A stretch of 64,000 nucleotides of DNA from Ornithinimicrobium cerasi (GTDB lineage Bacteria; Actinomycetota; Actinomycetes; Actinomycetales; Dermatophilaceae), in contig NZ_QZMN01000003.1 of assembly GCF_003702705.1 (NCBI RefSeq), forward strand, positions 1-64,000, in the 5' to 3' direction. The position numbers were made by a program, and so were the translations under genes. This document shows, one piece after another, positions 26,934-35,337 of this stretch. Below the pieces are notes generated by a model. It was not told the DNA's origin. It did no database searches and was given only the letters and a program-made list of their open reading frames with translations. Each line of letters opens with the position of its first letter. The stretch's first letter is position 1.

Positions 26934-27109
26934 GTGTGAGTCAGGCATATCCGAACTCACACCACAGATCGCGGTCGCGAGTCACGGCTGGCCGCCATCT
27001 CGCGACCGGGTTCTGTCGTGTGAGTTCGATTGATCCGACTCACCTGACAGAATGCGGTCGCGAGAGCGCGGACAGGTGATGGGGGAGGTTCGCGAGAGGC
27101 TGGCGAACC
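26934..27109. repeat. Cluster of four inverted repeats
   Basis: The gap between convergent topA and the PLP-enzyme gene contains: GTGTGAGT/ACTCACAC (26934-26941, 26955-26962); CGGTCGCGAG/CTCGCGACCG (26972-26981, 26999-27008), with a further copy of CGGTCGCGAG at 27055-27064; TGTCGTGTGAGT/ACTCACCTGACA (27014-27025, 27038-27049, two mismatches); and GGTTCGC/GCGAACC (27087-27093, 27103-27109). Two of them share the GTGAGT/ACTCAC ends also found at 8252-8320. Confidence 0.75.
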
Positions 27110-27116
27110 GCGCGAG

Positions 27117-28292
27117 TCAGCGGGTGAGGGCCTGTCGCAGGTCGCTGATGACGTCCTCGGGCGACTCGAGGCCGACCGAGAGGCGCAGGAGGCCGGCGCC
27201 GGGCCTGGCGTCGCCGACCACCGGTCGGTGGGTCAGCGCGGCGGGGTGCTGGATGAGCGAGTCGACACCGCCCAGCGAGACCGCGTGCGTGATGAGCCCG
27301 CACGCGCCCGCCACGTGCGCGGCCCGCTCGTAGGAGCCCAGGTCGAAGGCCAGCACCGCCCCCGGGCCGCTCATCTGGGAGCCGACCAGCCCCTCCGGGT
27401 CGCGACCCTCGAGCCCCGGGTAGTAGACCTGCTCGACGTCGGCGTGGTCGGCCAGCCAGTGCGCGACGACCTGGGCCGAGTCCTGCTGCGCGCCCACGCG
27501 GACCGGCAGGGTCTGCAGGCCCCGGTGGGCGAGGTAGGCCGAGAGCGGGTGCAGGTTGCCCCCGGTGATGGCCCGCACCGGCCGGATCCGCGAGGCCAGC
27601 TCCTCGGACGTCGCCACCACCCCGCCCAGGACGTCGCCGTGCCCGGCCAGGAACTTCGTCACCGAGTGCAGGACCATGCTGGCCCCCAGCTCGAGAGGGC
27701 GCTGGAGCACCGGGGTGGCGAAGGTGTTGTCGACGAGCACCGGCACGTCCCCGGCCCGCGCGACGAGCGCCCGCAGGTCGACGAGGTCGAGGGTGGGGTT
27801 GGCCGGGGTCTCCACGAGGACCAGCCCGGTGTCCGCGGCGACCGCGTCGGCGACCCCCTCCGCGTCCGTCCAGGTGACCCTCGTGCCGAGCAACCCGGTG
27901 GCGAGGAGGTGGTCGCTGCCGCCGTAGAGCGGGCGGACCGCGACCACGTGCGGCCGTCCCGCCGCGACGCAGCTGAGCAGGGTCGCGGACAGGGCCGCCA
28001 TCCCGGAGGCGAACGCGACCGCGGCCTGGGCCCCCTCGAGGCTGGCCAGCGCCTCCTCGAAGCGGGCCACCGTCGGGTTCCACAGCCGCTGGTAGACCGC
28101 GGACTGGCCCTCCTGGCGGGCCCCGCCGCCCGCCATCCACTCGTAGGCCGCCCCGCCCGCCTCGACGTCGGGCAACGGGTAGGTGCTCGACAGGTCGATC
28201 GGCGGCACGTGCACGCCCAGCGCGGTCAGATCGGCACGTCCTGCGTGCACAGCCCGGGTTTCCACGGTGAATCGCTCGACGTCCATGGTCAT
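27117..28292 (-). CDS. Cys/Met metabolism PLP-dependent enzyme (cystathionine gamma-lyase/synthase type)
   Basis: A 391-residue fold-type I PLP enzyme. The cofactor Lys is Lys213 in HSVTKFLAGHGD; ASGMAALSATLL, the VLVETPANPTLDLVD block and the VDNTFATPVLQ strand are all family hallmarks. Members make, transsulfurate or degrade cystathionine, homocysteine or methionine; the exact reaction (gamma-lyase, gamma-synthase or methionine gamma-lyase) cannot be fixed here. Two ATGs two codons apart (28292, 28286) are possible starts, neither with a strong ribosome site. An Lrp-type regulator is divergent, 94 nt away, and is the obvious candidate regulator, so an amino-acid-induced degradative role is a fair guess. 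Confidence 0.85.
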   Translation of the reverse strand: MTMDVERFTVETRAVHAGRADLTALGVHVPPIDLSSTYPLPDVEAGGAAYEWMAGGGARQEGQSAVYQRLWNPTVARFEEALASLEGAQAAVAFASGMAALSATLLSCVAAGRPHVVAVRPLYGGSDHLLATGLLGTRVTWTDAEGVADAVAADTGLVLVETPANPTLDLVDLRALVARAGDVPVLVDNTFATPVLQRPLELGASMVLHSVTKFLAGHGDVLGGVVATSEELASRIRPVRAITGGNLHPLSAYLAHRGLQTLPVRVGAQQDSAQVVAHWLADHADVEQVYYPGLEGRDPEGLVGSQMSGPGAVLAFDLGSYERAAHVAGACGLITHAVSLGGVDSLIQHPAALTHRPVVGDARPGAGLLRLSVGLESPEDVISDLRQALTR

Positions 28293-28374
28293 ATCGTGCA
28301 GATATTGCGTCAGAAGATCAAGATGGCCGAAGCATTTCCAGGAACCCCCCGGGGAGTCCGGGCGGGGCACGTCA

Positions 28375-28380
28375 TACCCT
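28375..28380 (+). promoter_or_regulatory. -10 box, leaderless lrp-type gene
   Basis: TACCCT, then 6 nt, then GTG at 28387. No clear -35 is visible. Confidence 0.55.
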
Positions 28381-28386
28381 GTCCCC

Positions 28387-28899
28387 GTGCCGAAGAATCC
28401 TCGTGACGACAAGCCCCTCGACCCCACGGACCTGACCCTGGTCCGCCTCCTCGAGCAGGACGGGCGCATGTCCAACGCCATGCTCGCCCGCGAGGTCGGC
28501 ATCGCCGAGTCGACCTGCCTGGTGCGCGTCCGGTCCCTCCGGGAGCGAGGGGTGGTCCGCGGCATCCACGCCGACATCGACCCCGTGGCGGTCGGCCGCC
28601 CTGTCGAGGCGATGATCGCGGTCCGCTTCGGAGGGCACCGGCGCAGCCACTTCGAGCAGTTCACCCAGGAGGTCCCCGAGCTGCCCGGCGTCATCGGCGC
28701 CTACCACGTCTCGGGGGCCATCGACTACTTCGTCCACGTGGCGACCGAGTCGGCCGACGCGCTGCGTGACTTCGTCCTCGACCACCTCACCAACCGTCCG
28801 GGTGTCCTGCACGCCGAGACCGCGCTGATCTTCGAGTCGCTGCGCGGCCGGGGCACCCTGACCCGCGACGCCATAGACCCCTCCCGGCCCTCGGCTTGA
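28387..28899 (+). CDS. Lrp/AsnC-family transcriptional regulator
   Basis: A 170-residue regulator. The winged helix-turn-helix lies at about 10-60 (LVRLLEQDGRMSNAMLAREVGIAESTCLVRVRSL read in sections), followed by the RAM ligand domain with GVIGAYHVSGAIDYFVHV. Divergent from the PLP enzyme gene, which it probably controls in response to an amino acid. TACCCT 6 nt before the GTG suggests a leaderless mRNA. Its stop codon lies inside the -35 hexamer of the downstream merR-type promoter. Confidence 0.9.
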   Translation: MPKNPRDDKPLDPTDLTLVRLLEQDGRMSNAMLAREVGIAESTCLVRVRSLRERGVVRGIHADIDPVAVGRPVEAMIAVRFGGHRRSHFEQFTQEVPELPGVIGAYHVSGAIDYFVHVATESADALRDFVLDHLTNRPGVLHAETALIFESLRGRGTLTRDAIDPSRPSA

Positions 28900-28926
28900 C
28901 CCTCACGGGACGTGAGGCACCAGAGT
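28896..28926 (+). promoter_or_regulatory. MerR-type promoter with 19-bp spacer and operator dyad
   Basis: TTGACC (28896-28901) and CAGAGT (28921-28926) are 19 nt apart, too long for ordinary RNA polymerase use but the exact spacing of MerR-activated promoters. The spacer contains a perfect 7-3-7 dyad CCTCACG-GGA-CGTGAGG (28901-28917). The regulator's own GTG is 7 nt after the -10, so it should be autoregulated and leaderless. Confidence 0.8.
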
Positions 28927-28933
28927 CGGGGAT

Positions 28934-29722
28934 GTGACCACGAGCCAGCTGATGACTGACGACCTGCTGACGGTGGGCCAGGTGGCCGACCACCTCGGCG
29001 TGACGGTGCGCACCCTGCACCACTACGACGAGATCGGCCTGGTCGTGCCCTCCGCTCGCAGCCGGGCGGGGTACCGCCTCTACACCGAGGCCGACCTGCT
29101 CCGGCTGCAGCACGTCGTCGTCTACCGCCGGCTCGGACTCCCGCTCGAGGAGATCGGGACGATCCTGGCGGACGGCGCCGACAGCGACACGGTGGTGGAG
29201 CACCTGCGCCGGCAGCGGGAGGCGGTCACGCACCGGGTCGCCGAGCTCACCGAGCTCGTGACGGCCATCGACCGAGCCCTGGAGGCAGAGATGAACGACT
29301 ACGCGATCAGCCGCGAGGAGCAGCGGGAGCTGTTCGGCGACGGCTTCGACGACGGCTACGCGGCCGAGGCGGAGGAGCGCTGGGGCGACACCGACGCCTG
29401 GGCCCAGTCGCAGCAGCGCGCGAAGAGCTACCGCAAGGAACAGTGGCAGCAGATCAAGGAGGAGGGTGACGCGGTCAACGCCCGGTTCGTCGAGCTGATG
29501 GACGCCGGCGTCGACGCCGGGTCCGAGCAGGCGATGGACGCCGCCGAGGCGGCACGGCAGCAGATCTGCACGTGGTTCTACGACTGCCCCCGCCCGATGC
29601 ACGCCGCCATCGCCGAGATGTACGTGACCGACCCGCGGTTCACCAAGACCTACGAGGACGTCGCCCCGGGTCTGGCGCAGTACGTCCGGGACGCGGTCGT
29701 CGCCAACGCCGGCCGCGGCTGA
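28934..29722 (+). CDS. TipA-like MerR-family regulator (with TipAS-type domain)
   Basis: A 262-residue regulator. The MerR helix-turn-helix has TVGQVADHLGVTVRTLHHYD and the wing GLVVPSARSRAGYRLY, then a long coiled-coil helix (about 75-115). The C-terminal 140 residues, with NDYAISREEQRELFGDGF and QQICTWFYDC, match the TipAS domain that binds thiopeptides and other multidrug ligands in Streptomyces TipA. A Cys occurs in WFYDCPRP; TipAS binds thiostrepton covalently through a Cys. No efflux or resistance gene follows, so the likely target promoter in this window is its own. Confidence 0.9.
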   Translation: MTTSQLMTDDLLTVGQVADHLGVTVRTLHHYDEIGLVVPSARSRAGYRLYTEADLLRLQHVVVYRRLGLPLEEIGTILADGADSDTVVEHLRRQREAVTHRVAELTELVTAIDRALEAEMNDYAISREEQRELFGDGFDDGYAAEAEERWGDTDAWAQSQQRAKSYRKEQWQQIKEEGDAVNARFVELMDAGVDAGSEQAMDAAEAARQQICTWFYDCPRPMHAAIAEMYVTDPRFTKTYEDVAPGLAQYVRDAVVANAGRG

Positions 29723-29767
29723 GCCTGGCGCGTCCACAGGAGGCACGGGAGCGTCATACCGGTCACG

Positions 29768-29773
29768 TAGTCT
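29768..29773 (+). promoter_or_regulatory. -10 box, leaderless tmk
   Basis: TAGTCT, then 7 nt, then GTG at 29781. Confidence 0.55.
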
Positions 29774-29780
29774 TCCTGTC

Positions 29781-30485
29781 GTGACTGAGCCGACCCCGCC
29801 CCAGGCCGCCGCGCGCGGCGTGGGGCGGGGTCTGTTCGTCGCCTTCGAGGGTGGTGACGGGGCCGGCAAGTCCACGCAGTCCGGGCTGCTGGGGGCCTGG
29901 TTGGAGGCGCGGGGGTATGCCGTGCGCCGCACCCGGGAGCCGGGCGGCACCGGGCTCGGCCGCCAGATCCGCGACCTGCTGCTCCACGGGGAGGACGGCT
30001 CGGTGAGCCCGCGGGCCGAGGCGCTGCTGTTCGCCGCGGACCGCGCCCACCACGTCGCCTCCCTGGTCAGGCCCGCGCTGGAGCGGGGAGAGGTCGTGCT
30101 GACCGACCGCTATCTCGACTCCTCGGTGGCCTACCAGGGGGCGGCCCGCCAGCTCGGGCACGACGAGGTCCGGCAGCTGTCCCTGTGGGCGGTCGAGGCG
30201 CTGGTGCCCGACCTGACCGTGCTGCTCGACGTGCCCGCGGGGGTGGGCCGCGAGCGCCGTGGTGACGTCCACGACCGGCTCGAGCGGGAGGCCGACGCGT
30301 TTCACGACCGGGTCCGGGCCGGGTTCCTGCACCTCGCGGACCGCGACCCGGGCCGGTACCTCGTGCTCGACGCCACCCTTCCGGCCGACCAGCTGGCCGG
30401 GGCGGTGCGCGAGCGGCTGCTGCCGCTGCTGGAGCGGCTCCTCGCGACTGCGCCGGGGGGCACCACTGGGCGGGGCGCGTCATGA
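29781..30485 (+). CDS. tmk: Thymidylate kinase
   Basis: A 234-residue kinase making dTDP from dTMP. The P-loop is EGGDGAGKST, the Asp-Arg-Tyr motif is LTDRYLDSS, and RREPGGT-type substrate contacts appear as RTREPGGTGLG. The 20-residue N-terminal extension is Pro/Ala-rich. A TAGTCT box 7 nt upstream of the GTG suggests a leaderless mRNA. It overlaps holB by ATGA, the usual actinobacterial tmk-holB pair. Confidence 0.95.
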   Translation: MTEPTPPQAAARGVGRGLFVAFEGGDGAGKSTQSGLLGAWLEARGYAVRRTREPGGTGLGRQIRDLLLHGEDGSVSPRAEALLFAADRAHHVASLVRPALERGEVVLTDRYLDSSVAYQGAARQLGHDEVRQLSLWAVEALVPDLTVLLDVPAGVGRERRGDVHDRLEREADAFHDRVRAGFLHLADRDPGRYLVLDATLPADQLAGAVRERLLPLLERLLATAPGGTTGRGAS

Positions 30486-31699
30486 GCGTCTTCGACCAGC
30501 TCGTCGGCCAGGACCGTGTCGTCCGCACGCTGCTTCAGACGCTCACCACCCCCGGGGCCATGACGCACGCCTGGCTGGTCACCGGGCCGCCCGGGTCGGG
30601 GCGCTCCGTCGCGGCCCGGGCCTTCGCCGCGGCGCTCCAGTGCGACCGCGCGGACGACCCCGGCTGCGGCAGGTGCGAGGCGTGCCGGCTCGTCCTGGCG
30701 GGCAGCCATCCCGACGTGCGCATCGTCGACACCGAGCAGACGTTCATCAAGGTGGAGGAGGCCCGCCAGCTCGTCGTGGAGGCCCAGGCCCGGCCGAGCC
30801 TCGGTCGGTGGCGCGTCGTCGTCGTCGAGGACGCGGACCGCCTCAACGACCACTCGGCCAACACCCTGCTGAAGTCGCTGGAGGAACCGACCCCGCGCAC
30901 CGTCTGGATGCTGTGCGCGCCGTCCCTGGAGGACGTCCTGGTCACCATCCGCTCGCGGTGCCGGCACCTTCGTCTGGGCACCCCCTCGGTGACCGCCGTG
31001 GCTGACCTGCTCATCGAGCGGGACGGCGTCGACCCGGCGATGGCGCACTACGCCGCCCGCGCCGCGCAGAGCCACATCGGGATCGCCCGGCGGCTGGCGA
31101 CCCAGGAGCACGCGCGCAACCGGCGGCGCGAGATCACCTCCATCCCGCTCCAGCTCAGCGGCGTCGGAGCGGCGCTGGGGGCCGCGCAGGACCTCGTCAC
31201 CGAGGCCGGCGAGGGGGCCAGGGCGGCCTCCGACGACTACGCCGAGCAGGAGCGCCGCACCCTGCTGGGTCAGCTGGGTGCCGACCCGGCCGCCCGCGTC
31301 CAGCCCCCGTCGGTGCGGACCCACCTCAAGCGTCTCGACGACCGGTTGCGGGCCGAGTCCCGCCGCCAGCAGCACGACAGCATCGACGCCGCCCTCACCG
31401 ACCTCGCGTCGGTCTACCGGGACGCCCTGCTCGTGGCCACCGGCTCCCAGGTGGAGCTGGTCAACTCCAGCGAGCCGGAGCAGATCGGCCGGCTCGCGCG
31501 TTCGTTCTCGCAGGAGGGGCTGCTCCAGGCGCTGGAGACGATCGGTCTGGCCCGCCAGCGACTCATCGCCAACGGTGCACCGTTGCTCGTCCTGGAGGCC
31601 ATGATGATCGGTCTCGTCCTGCCCGGTCCGTCCCCCTCGGGGGTCGGACGCGGGCCGTCCGGGGGCGTGGGAGGCTCCCGCGGCGGCCCCTACTCCTGA
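30482..31699 (+). CDS. holB: DNA polymerase III subunit delta prime
   Basis: A 405-residue clamp-loader subunit. The Walker A region reads GPPGSGRS (35-42) with Arg in place of the catalytic Lys, as expected for the non-hydrolysing delta-prime subunit. Four cysteines (54, 62, 65, 68) form the zinc module. The SRC motif (TIRSRCRHL) that supplies the arginine finger is present. The C-terminus ends in a Gly/Pro/Ser-rich tail. Translationally coupled to tmk through a 4-nt overlap. Confidence 0.93.
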   Translation: MSVFDQLVGQDRVVRTLLQTLTTPGAMTHAWLVTGPPGSGRSVAARAFAAALQCDRADDPGCGRCEACRLVLAGSHPDVRIVDTEQTFIKVEEARQLVVEAQARPSLGRWRVVVVEDADRLNDHSANTLLKSLEEPTPRTVWMLCAPSLEDVLVTIRSRCRHLRLGTPSVTAVADLLIERDGVDPAMAHYAARAAQSHIGIARRLATQEHARNRRREITSIPLQLSGVGAALGAAQDLVTEAGEGARAASDDYAEQERRTLLGQLGADPAARVQPPSVRTHLKRLDDRLRAESRRQQHDSIDAALTDLASVYRDALLVATGSQVELVNSSEPEQIGRLARSFSQEGLLQALETIGLARQRLIANGAPLLVLEAMMIGLVLPGPSPSGVGRGPSGGVGGSRGGPYS

Positions 31700-31723
31700 T
31701 CCACCAGAAGGGACCCACCCACC

Positions 31724-33367
31724 GTGGCCACACTGCATACCCGCCGCCGGGGAGACCGCCCCGGTGCCGACCGCCCGTCGCGGCTGGTCCCGGGCCTCGT
31801 CGCGCTCAGTCTGCTCGCGGGGTGCTCGGGCGGTCAGGGAGCCCCCGACGCGACCTCCGTGGAGCCGTCGGCCGGGGGCGGGAGCAGCCCCGACGCGACC
31901 TCAGGGTCGGCGGACGGGGCGGCCGGCGAGACGTCGGACGGGACCTCCGCGCCGGCCCCGGTGGACGCCCCCGAGGGGCTCGAGGACTTCTACGGCCAGG
32001 AGCTGGGGTGGACCTCCTGCGAGAGCCTCTTCGAGTGCGCGACCGTCACGGTCCCGATCGACTACGCCGATCCCGGGGGCGGGACGATCGAGATCGCCGT
32101 CCTCCGCGCCCCCGCCAGGGGGGAGGGCCAGGGGTCCCTCCTGGTCAACCCGGGTGGCCCGGGCGCCAGCGGGGTCGACTACGCGATGTCCGCCGGCGCG
32201 GTGTTCTCCGAGGAGGTGCGGCGGGCCTACGACGTCGTGGGTTTCGACCCGCGGGGGGTCGGGCGGTCGGCTCCGGTCAACTGCGTCAGCGACGCGGAGC
32301 TGGACGTCTACCTGGGGCACGACACGACACCTGACGACGAGGCCGAGCGGGACCGACAGGAGGAGGTCCTGCGCGGCTTCGCGGAGGGCTGCCTCGAGAA
32401 CGCGCCGGACCTGGCGCCGCACCTGTCGACGGTCGAGGCGGCGCGTGACATGGACGTCCTGCGCAGCGCGCTCGGGGAGGAGACCGTGACCTACGTCGGC
32501 GCCTCCTACGGCACCTACCTCGGCACCATCTACGCCAACCTCTTCCCCGACCGCGTCGGACGGTTCGTGCTCGACGGCGCGATGGACCCGACCCTGGAGG
32601 GCGAGGAGGTCGGGAGGGGACAGGCGGCCGGCTTCGAGCGGGCGACCCGGGCGTATGTCGAGGACTGCGTCGCCCAGGGGGGCTGCCCCCTCGGCGCCGA
32701 CGTCGAGTCGGCGATGGCGCGGATCCCCGCCTTCCTCGACGAGCTCGACGCGCAGCCGCTGCCGGTGCAGGGGGACACGGTCACCGAGCTGACCGAGGGG
32801 TGGGCGTTCTACGGGATCGCCGTGGCGATGTACGACCAGACGGCCTGGCCCATCCTCAGCCAGGCCTTCGAGGCGGCCTTCGCCGGCAACGGGACCCTGC
32901 TGATGTTCCTCGCCAACGCCTACGCCCGGCGCGGCAGTGACGGCAGCTACTCCTCGAACATGATGGAGGCGTTCCAGGCCATCGGCTGCCTGGTGCCGGA
33001 GAGCGCCGAGACGGAGGAGAAGCCCGTGGCGGAGCGCGTCGCGGAGTTCTCCGAGGTGGCACCGACCTGGGGCCGCTACTTCGGGGCGGTCAGCGTGTGC
33101 GAGTACTGGGAGGTCAGCGGTTCGGAGGAGCCCGAGGACTACTCCGCGCCGGGCGCGGCGCCCATCGTCGTGATCGGCACCACCCGCGACCCCGCCACGC
33201 CGTACGAGTGGGCCGAGGGGCTCGCCGAGGTCCTCGAGTCAGGGGTCCTCATCAGCTACGACGGCGACGGGCACACGGCCTACGGTCGCTCCAACGACTG
33301 CGTCGACGACGCGGTCGACGCCTACCTGCTGGAGGGGACCGTCCCGCAGGACGGGCTGCGCTGCTGA
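31724..33367 (+). CDS. Secreted lipoprotein peptidase, TAP-like alpha/beta hydrolase
   Basis: A 547-residue exported serine hydrolase of the tripeptidyl-aminopeptidase/SlpD-E type. The signal peptide ends in lipobox LLAGC (Cys34), followed by a disordered Ser/Gly/Asp-rich linker to about residue 80. NPGGPGASG gives the oxyanion hole, GASYG the nucleophile Ser261, TRDPATP the Asp489 and GDGHTAY the His517, i.e. a full triad; the TAP C-terminal domain is complete. It should cleave short peptides or proline-containing N-termini at the cell surface. AAGGGA lies 8 nt before the GTG start. Confidence 0.92.
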   Translation: MATLHTRRRGDRPGADRPSRLVPGLVALSLLAGCSGGQGAPDATSVEPSAGGGSSPDATSGSADGAAGETSDGTSAPAPVDAPEGLEDFYGQELGWTSCESLFECATVTVPIDYADPGGGTIEIAVLRAPARGEGQGSLLVNPGGPGASGVDYAMSAGAVFSEEVRRAYDVVGFDPRGVGRSAPVNCVSDAELDVYLGHDTTPDDEAERDRQEEVLRGFAEGCLENAPDLAPHLSTVEAARDMDVLRSALGEETVTYVGASYGTYLGTIYANLFPDRVGRFVLDGAMDPTLEGEEVGRGQAAGFERATRAYVEDCVAQGGCPLGADVESAMARIPAFLDELDAQPLPVQGDTVTELTEGWAFYGIAVAMYDQTAWPILSQAFEAAFAGNGTLLMFLANAYARRGSDGSYSSNMMEAFQAIGCLVPESAETEEKPVAERVAEFSEVAPTWGRYFGAVSVCEYWEVSGSEEPEDYSAPGAAPIVVIGTTRDPATPYEWAEGLAEVLESGVLISYDGDGHTAYGRSNDCVDDAVDAYLLEGTVPQDGLRC

Positions 33368-33380
33368 CCGGCGCCCGCGT

Positions 33381-33410
33381 TTGGGAGCCCCCGCGGGCAT
33401 CGGGTATCCT
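33381..33410 (+). promoter_or_regulatory. Promoter of tRNA-Thr
   Basis: TTGGGA (33381-33386), 18-nt spacer, TATCCT (33405-33410). The -10 box and spacer length equal those of tRNA-Pro. Confidence 0.8.
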
Positions 33411-33440
33411 CGCGGGGGTTGTCTGCCGGGCAGGCAGCAC

Positions 33441-33514
33441 GCCGCCTTAGCTCAGTCGGCTAGAGCGATTCACTCGTAATGAATAGGTCACCGGTTCGAT
33501 TCCGGTAGGCGGCT
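33441..33514 (+). tRNA. tRNA-Thr (anticodon CGT)
   Basis: The acceptor stem GCCGCCT pairs with AGGCGGC, the D-arm is GCTC/GAGC, the anticodon stem ATTCA/TGAAT encloses CTCGTAA (anticodon CGT, codon ACG) and the T-arm is ACCGG TTCGATT CCGGT. Discriminator T at 33514; CCA is not encoded. It has its own promoter and terminator. Confidence 0.97.
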
Positions 33515-33524
33515 CCGAGCGCAC

Positions 33525-33558
33525 GAACGCCCCAGGTCCTCGCGGACCTGGGGCGTTC
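33525..33558. terminator. Bidirectional terminator
   Basis: A 15-bp perfect stem (33525-33539, 33544-33558) with a TCGC loop. It ends tRNA-Thr on the plus strand and lies 29 nt past the stop of the convergent DUF3352 gene on the minus strand. Confidence 0.85.
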
Positions 33559-33586
33559 ATCGTGCGGGCGCCGGTCGCTCAGTTGC

Positions 33587-35134
33587 TCACTCGTCGGCGA
33601 TGAGACGCAGCGTGAACCGGCTCTCGTCGGCGCCGGTGACGACCGTCGACCACCCCACCGCGGCCAGCCGCTCCAGGGCGGTCCGGGCGTCCTCGTCCTC
33701 GATCTCGGCCAGGTAGTCCTCCTCGAAGGCGTTGGCGTCGACGAAGAGGACCTGGTCGGCCTCGTCGGCGTCGGCGACCGCACCGGTGAACCTGGCGTCG
33801 TCGCCGAGGCGACCCTCGGGGGAGGCGACGGAGTCGACATACCCCTGCGAGACACCGAGGGTCAGCACGCCCTCGTCGGTGCGCTGGCGCACGAGCAGGG
33901 ACGGCACCCCGGCGTCCGTGAGCAGCGACTGGACCGCGGCGGTGTCGGTCTCGGCACGGTAGGCGACCGGGAGCTGGGGCAGGGCGAGCGTCTCGCCGCT
34001 CATCTCCTGGATCGCGTCGACGAGACCGGGACCCACGGCGATCGTCATGGAGTCGCCGAGCACGGCCTGGAGGTCGTCCGGCAGGGTGAAGCCCCGCTCC
34101 GCCGCGTCGTCCGTCACCCCCTGGACGAGGTCTGCGTCGATGCCGGAGGTGAGGTCCCAGACCGACTGCACCCAGTCCGCGCCGTTCTCCAGGGAGAGGG
34201 CCGCGGCGGTGTCCGCCGGGAGGTCCAGGACCAGCTGCGAGCTGTCCCCGGTCGGCATCGCGAACGCCTCGTTCCCGTGGGCGATGCCGTGGATCTCGAT
34301 CGCGTCCGGGCTGAGGCGCAGGGCACCGGCGGTGCGGCCGGAGACGATCGCCCGATGCTCGTCGGTGAGTCCCTCGGTCATCGCCGTGCCCGGGGCGCCG
34401 AGGGCGGCGGCCCCGCGGAGCGCTGCGTCCTCGAGGCCGGCGGCCCGCTCCATGTCGACCCAGAAGGACGCGACACCGGCGTCCCCGAGGTCGGCCATGT
34501 CCTGGGCGTAGGCGTCGTGATCGTCGAGCGTGCCCTGCTCCGCCGCCGCCCGGACGAGGTCGAGCTGCTCGGTGCGGGCCAGGACGACGTAGTTCCCGTC
34601 GAGGTAGTAGTCGAACTGGTCCTCGCCCGCGCTGTCGGCCCGGACGCGGTCCAGGGTCGCCAGCGCGGCCTCACCGTCACTGACCTGCAGCGCGACGGCG
34701 ACGAGGGGCTCCTCCTCGCCGTTCGGGACGATCGCGACCCCGGCCCGGTCACCCAGCCAGGGCTCGATGTCGCTCTCGTAGTCGAGGTCGCCGGGGACGT
34801 CACCGTCCTGCGCCAGCTTCTCCCAGACGTACTCGCGCCACTCGCCGGACTCCAGACGGGCCTGTGCCTCCGGGTCCAGGCCCTGGAAGAAGCGCACGGC
34901 CGCGACCTTGGTGCCGAGGGAGGGGTCGACGTCGACGCGGACGTAGGCCGCGGCGCTGGCGGGTAGCACGGAGTCCGGCTGCGCACCGTCGGTCCCGAGG
35001 AACTGGACCGCGGCGTACGCCCCGCCGCCGATGAGGACCGCGGCGCCCACACCCAGACCCACCATCAGCAGGCCCCGCCCGCCACGCCCGGGCTCCGTCA
35101 CGTCTCCGCCCGGCTGCTCCACGACTGTGCTCAT
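33587..35134 (-). CDS. DUF3352 domain membrane-anchored protein
   Basis: A 515-residue protein with a disordered Gly/Glu-rich N-terminus, one transmembrane helix (about 22-44) and a large extracellular domain rich in acidic residues (the DUF3352 region). Repeated patterns such as PASAAAYVRVDVDPS and VLFVDANAFEEDY fit this family. ATG 35134 is preceded by AGGGGAA at a good distance. Extremely acidic composition fits a surface or periplasm-like location. Function unknown. Confidence 0.83.
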   Translation of the reverse strand: MSTVVEQPGGDVTEPGRGGRGLLMVGLGVGAAVLIGGGAYAAVQFLGTDGAQPDSVLPASAAAYVRVDVDPSLGTKVAAVRFFQGLDPEAQARLESGEWREYVWEKLAQDGDVPGDLDYESDIEPWLGDRAGVAIVPNGEEEPLVAVALQVSDGEAALATLDRVRADSAGEDQFDYYLDGNYVVLARTEQLDLVRAAAEQGTLDDHDAYAQDMADLGDAGVASFWVDMERAAGLEDAALRGAAALGAPGTAMTEGLTDEHRAIVSGRTAGALRLSPDAIEIHGIAHGNEAFAMPTGDSSQLVLDLPADTAAALSLENGADWVQSVWDLTSGIDADLVQGVTDDAAERGFTLPDDLQAVLGDSMTIAVGPGLVDAIQEMSGETLALPQLPVAYRAETDTAAVQSLLTDAGVPSLLVRQRTDEGVLTLGVSQGYVDSVASPEGRLGDDARFTGAVADADEADQVLFVDANAFEEDYLAEIEDEDARTALERLAAVGWSTVVTGADESRFTLRLIADE

Positions 35135-35256
35135 CGTCGCTTCCCCTGTTCTGGCGGGCACGGATCCCGCCCTCGCGGGCCGCTCGTCGCCGGCGACCCT
35201 GCTCCCGAGACTAGACGCGCAACCTGAGAATCAGGTGTGCCTGCCCGGAGCATGGA

Positions 35257-35289
35257 CGACGCCCCGGACCGATCGGTTCCGGGGCGTCG
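35257..35289 (-). terminator. Terminator of ppa
   Basis: CGACGCCCCGGA (35257-35268) pairs with TCCGGGGCGTCG (35278-35289), plus CC/GG inside with one bulged T. It starts 48 nt past the ppa stop codon on the minus strand. Confidence 0.75.
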
Positions 35290-35337
35290 CACCTGTCCTG
35301 TGTCCGCGGCCGGCGAGATGTTGCTGCCGGCCGACGG

